NCBI GenBank assembly: GCA_945907055.1
Contig: CAMDSG010000005.1
Location: 1-26,725 of the forward strand
Source: Bifidobacterium breve
Lineage (GTDB): Bacteria > Actinomycetota > Acidimicrobiia > IMCC26256
DNA length: 26,725 nucleotides
Reading direction: 5' to 3'
Both the position numbers and the translations under genes were made by a program. Below, piece by piece: positions 24,107-26,725 of the stretch. Below the pieces are notes generated by a model. That model searched no databases and had not been told where the DNA came from. It was given only the letters and a program-made list of their open reading frames with translations. Each line of letters begins with the position of its first letter. Positions within the stretch are counted from its first letter, which is position 1.

Positions 24107-25029
24107 GCATGAGCATTGCCGAGATCCAAATGCTGCGCATCCTCGCAATGATCCCTTGGCTTGCGAGTCGCCCAGGCGTCTCAAAGATCGAGGTATGCGA
24201 GCGCTTCGAATTGACTCCGGAACAACTTGAACGCGACCTAGATCTCATTCTTATGGTCGGCACACCGCCTTATACGCCCGGAGATTATGTCAATGTGATC
24301 TATGACGGCGAGATAGTCGATCTCTTCTTAGTGCCGGTATTCGATCGGCAATTCAAACTCTCACAAGGCGAGGGTGTCGCGATTCTTGCGGCAGCAACTG
24401 CGATTCTTGCTGTGAAGGGAGTTGAGCCTGATGGTCCTCTAGCCCGAGCCGCAGCCAAACTACGCAGTGCTCTCGATGCTGTCGGGGTAGATGTCGCAGT
24501 AGAGCTCTCAGAGCCGCTGGCACTCGACGCAGTGCGACGAGCTGCCGGCGTGGGTCGAACCCTCTCAATTGAGTATTGGAGTTCAGGGCGTGCCCAACGC
24601 ACCACCAGAGAGATCGACCCTTCGCCGCCGTTCTTCGCCCTTGGTAACTGGTATACCGACTCCTTCTGTCACCTCCGCAACGAGAGGCGGCTTTTTAGGG
24701 TCGATCGAATTCGCGAAGTACGCGAGTCTGGAGGCAGGTTCGCACCGAGCGTCCTCGATGTGCCCGAGCAGCTTTACAGCCCTGACGTGAGATCGACCGA
24801 GGTAATCCTGCGCACCCCCGTTGCCCGTGCAGGAGTCCTGTACGACCTCCCTTTTACAGAGATCGAGGCTCAGGGTGACTGGGTGATAGCGAAAATGGCT
24901 GTATCCGAGCGCACTTGGCTTGAGCGACTGATTCTCCTTCTAGGCCCCGGCACCGAGGTGCTCAGTCCGCCAGAGTGGATCGATACTGGAGCGATCGCCG
25001 CTAGACGAGTCCTTGAGAGCTATTCCTAA
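24103..25029 (+). CDS. pafC: WYL-domain transcriptional regulator PafC
   Basis: The 308-residue protein is the second WYL regulator, with an N-terminal HTH-like part (AEIQMLRILAMIPWLASRPGVSKIEVCERF) and a WYL domain (LSIEYWSSGRAQRTTREIDP, FALGNWYTDSFCHLRNERRLFRVDRI). The ATG at 24103 overlaps the pafB stop as ATGA and is taken as the start; another ATG lies six bases on. PafB and PafC probably form a heterodimer that binds a ligand through the WYL domains, as known for mycobacteria. Confidence 0.92.
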   Translation: MSMSIAEIQMLRILAMIPWLASRPGVSKIEVCERFELTPEQLERDLDLILMVGTPPYTPGDYVNVIYDGEIVDLFLVPVFDRQFKLSQGEGVAILAAATAILAVKGVEPDGPLARAAAKLRSALDAVGVDVAVELSEPLALDAVRRAAGVGRTLSIEYWSSGRAQRTTREIDPSPPFFALGNWYTDSFCHLRNERRLFRVDRIREVRESGGRFAPSVLDVPEQLYSPDVRSTEVILRTPVARAGVLYDLPFTEIEAQGDWVIAKMAVSERTWLERLILLLGPGTEVLSPPEWIDTGAIAARRVLESYS

Positions 25030-25080
25030 TATTGAGTATGAATCTACTTGCGTGATTCTTATCAGAGCTCGGGATGTGCG

Positions 25081-25743
25081 ATGCTGCGAGGGATGGAGAT
25101 CCCAGCGGCGAGTAAAGATGAGTCTGAATCGAACGCTGAGTCAATCCTAAGTCGCACGCCATCAACGTCTAGCGATTCTGTAGTCGTCGCAGCAGCAGGA
25201 TCACCAAAAGAAATTGGAGCGAGGCCGCTCCGCACTGTGCTCGAATGGATTGTTCTAGTCGGAGCAGCACTTCTTGTTGCCTTCATAGTGAAGACGTTTC
25301 TCTTCCAAGCCTTCTACATCCCATCCGACTCTATGGTCCCTGCCCTGGTAGTCGGGGATCGAGTGCTGGTTAACAAGTTGAGTTATAGAGCTCATGAACC
25401 AAATCGATTCGACATAGTTGTATTTCTCGCTCCAAAAGGAACAGAGACCCCTTTAGTTAAAGATCTTGTTAAGCGTGTGGTTGGCCTCCCCGGGGAGACC
25501 ATTGAGGGGAGAGACGGGCGCATCCTCATCAACGGCGCAGTAATCGAGGAGCCGTTCTTGCCTGCAGGGATTCAATCACGGACCTTCGGGCCAGTGAAGG
25601 TCCCACCGAAGTCTTACTTCATGCTTGGGGATAATCGTCCGTTCTCAAAAGACTCGACATACTTTGGCCCCATCGAAGGAGAGGCCTTCGTGGGGCGCGT
25701 ATTCGTGCGCATATGGCCTCTAAATCGCTTGAGCCTCCTGTAG
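25081..25743 (+). CDS. lepB: type I signal peptidase
   Basis: The protein has an N-terminal polar region, a single membrane anchor (VLEWIVLVGAALLVAFIVKTF) and then the catalytic Ser84 in IPSDSMVPAL, the general-base Lys131 in VKRVVGLPGE and the conserved GDNRPFSKDSTYFGPI box. It cuts signal peptides of Sec and Tat exported proteins on the outer face of the membrane. The frame is open from a TTG at 25048; ATGs at 25081 and 25093 are both possible starts and I use 25081 (220 residues). In many actinobacteria pafC is followed by tatA-tatC, but here lepB takes that place. It converges on the next gene with a 4-base gap. Confidence 0.9.
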   Translation: MLRGMEIPAASKDESESNAESILSRTPSTSSDSVVVAAAGSPKEIGARPLRTVLEWIVLVGAALLVAFIVKTFLFQAFYIPSDSMVPALVVGDRVLVNKLSYRAHEPNRFDIVVFLAPKGTETPLVKDLVKRVVGLPGETIEGRDGRILINGAVIEEPFLPAGIQSRTFGPVKVPPKSYFMLGDNRPFSKDSTYFGPIEGEAFVGRVFVRIWPLNRLSLL

Positions 25744-25747
25744 AGGT

Positions 25748-26470
25748 TTACAGCGGCAATATCTGGCGGCTCTGCCATTCATGGAGGGTCGTCATCATTC
25801 GATCGGTACGGTCGCAGTAGACGCCATCGACGCCCATGTTGAATGCAGCGTTGAGGTGGCGAATCTCTTGGGTGTCCCAAGCGAATGATGAGAGCTCGAA
25901 CCTATGGATAAGAGAGACGACACCTTTGCTCCAATCCGAGTGGTGCAGGTTCAAAGCATTGAGTCTCTTCTCCGCTAGATCGGAGGCAAGACGCTCGAAC
26001 GTGGCAGGTACAACATTGCCGCGACCGGGGGAGTGGACCAGGCGAATACTGCTTGAAATCTCGCGCAATGTTGCTAAAAAATCGGAGTCAGGAGAGCAGA
26101 GCCAGAGGCGAGACTCGACACCCAAATTGGCGGCAATCTCTATCATCTTCGCGGCAGAACCTGGCTCTTTAATATCTATAGACAACTCAAATTCGGTTCC
26201 ACACTCCTCATACAGCGCGCGAAGAGTTGGAACCCCAAATTTTTCTAGGTCCAGTGCACTGGTCTCAGCGACTTTGACTCTCCTCAAACCAGCACGCAGG
26301 ACGCCGTCATGTACAAGCACCACTTGACCGTCTGAGGAGACCCATGCATCGCTCTCTAAACCGGTTGCACCTTGATCAAGTGCTTTGCGGAAAGCGGGAA
26401 TTGTGTTCTCTGGCTCAAGGGTTCTCGCTCCGCGATGGGCGAAGGCGATCGGGGTCTGTCGGGTACTCAC
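25748..26470 (-). CDS. glycerophosphodiester phosphodiesterase (GDPD family)
   Basis: The protein has the GDPD signature in order: AHRGARTLEPENTIPAF with catalytic His12, LESDAWVSSDGQVVLVHD with the metal-binding Glu/Asp and second His, and FELSIDIKEP, ending with GVDGVYCDRTD. It cleaves deacylated phospholipids into glycerol-3-phosphate and an alcohol, using a divalent metal. The frame is open to 26605, but the stretch before the GTG at 26470 is not GDPD-like; from there the protein is 240 residues, normal for the soluble class. No clear signal peptide is present, so it is probably cytosolic. No good ribosome site is seen, which leaves the start uncertain. Confidence 0.85.
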   Translation of the reverse strand: MSTRQTPIAFAHRGARTLEPENTIPAFRKALDQGATGLESDAWVSSDGQVVLVHDGVLRAGLRRVKVAETSALDLEKFGVPTLRALYEECGTEFELSIDIKEPGSAAKMIEIAANLGVESRLWLCSPDSDFLATLREISSSIRLVHSPGRGNVVPATFERLASDLAEKRLNALNLHHSDWSKGVVSLIHRFELSSFAWDTQEIRHLNAAFNMGVDGVYCDRTDRMMTTLHEWQSRQILPL

Positions 26471-26672
26471 AGGGCGAATCGTTGCACGAATGGAGGCGGC
26501 AGCGCTTATTTCCCTCTCGCTCCGAGTAGGTACCTCTGACTGGCAATAGGTTGCCTGAACTCGCACGGGTATTAATACCCAGTCATCAGGGGCGCTTCCC
26601 CACATATTTCTTCTAAAGGTTGAAGTGACTAGGGCCGATGACCCCCTTGTACCTAATAGAGGGAGACCTGAA

Positions 26673-26725
26673 ATGACAACAATCCGTGCTAATTGCCCTG
26701 AGTGTGGGGACGTACAACTGAAGGT
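26673..26725 (+). CDS. start of a zinc-ribbon-type protein (runs off the right edge)
   Basis: An ATG at 26673, eight bases after an AGGGAG ribosome site, opens a frame to the window edge that reads MTTIRANCPECGDVQLKV. The CPECG knuckle is the first half of a zinc ribbon seen in short actinobacterial proteins of unknown function. Only 17 full codons are present, so nothing more can be said. Confidence 0.6.
   Translation, partial: MTTIRANCPECGDVQLK

Noticed and set aside
25836..26327. A 163-codon open frame on the plus strand.
   Set aside because: It is antisense to the GDPD gene, which shows its catalytic motifs in the same interval.
1..26725. tRNA, rRNA, CRISPR arrays, insertion sequences and attachment sites.
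   Set aside because: No cloverleaf T-loop box, rRNA core, spaced direct repeats, transposase or terminal inverted repeats were seen by eye; a tool search (tRNAscan-SE, ISfinder) was not possible.

Overview
The window carries one contiguous chromosomal stretch of an actinobacterium. The decisive evidence is a complete Pup-proteasome locus (ARC/Mpa ATPase, Dop, Pup, PrcB, PrcA, PafA, then PafB and PafC), flanked as in many actinobacteria by a TrmI tRNA methyltransferase. A MarP-type acid-resistance protease, actinobacterial small membrane proteins and a PRC-barrel/MgtE_N/CBS protein agree with this. GC content looks moderate by eye (not computed), lower than in Streptomyces or Mycobacterium. 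Together with gene content this suggests a lineage such as Acidimicrobiia rather than a classical high-GC genus; that placement is inference.

Layout. (1) 1-4332, minus strand: a tkt-tal pentose-phosphate pair (tal runs off the left edge), preceded by a FIST-domain sensor protein coupled to a family 2 glycosyltransferase. (2) 4430-8727, plus strand: a two-subunit ADP-forming acyl-CoA synthetase, a PBP4-type D,D-carboxypeptidase and three small membrane-associated proteins, mostly joined by 1-4 base overlaps. (3) 8829-11954, plus strand: a ubiquitin-fold sulfur carrier (TtuB-like), its thiouridylase partner TtuA, the m1A58 methyltransferase TrmI and a MarP-like membrane serine protease. (4) 11963-14571, minus strand: an aberrant Nramp-family transporter coupled to a PRC-barrel/MgtE_N/CBS protein, behind a leader that looks riboswitch-like. 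(5) 14843-15480: a non-coding region and a small ferredoxin gene, with a terminator and short tandem repeats. (6) 15489-25743, plus strand: the Pup-proteasome cluster with a DUF3866 gene inserted between pafA and pafB, ending in lepB. (7) 25748-26725: a glycerophosphodiester phosphodiesterase (minus) and the start of a zinc-ribbon protein.

How it works together. PafA ligates Pup to lysines of target proteins. ARC recognises pupylated targets through its N-terminal coiled coil, unfolds them and threads them into the PrcA/PrcB 20S core. Dop removes Pup. Pup here ends in an encoded Glu, so the deamidase step of Dop is not needed. PafB/PafC are the WYL-domain regulators known in mycobacteria to control the DNA-damage response. 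The TtuB-TtuA-TrmI set is predicted to modify the T-loop of tRNA (2-thiolation at position 54 and m1A58).

Most notable observations: the structured leader in front of the Mg-type MgtE_N/Nramp operon with mutually exclusive pairings; the Nramp protein lacking both canonical metal-binding motifs; a ubiquitin-like TtuB whose diglycine is followed by two further alanines; and three separate blocks of 15-18 bp tandem repeats at gene borders. No tRNA, rRNA, CRISPR array, insertion sequence or prophage was seen.
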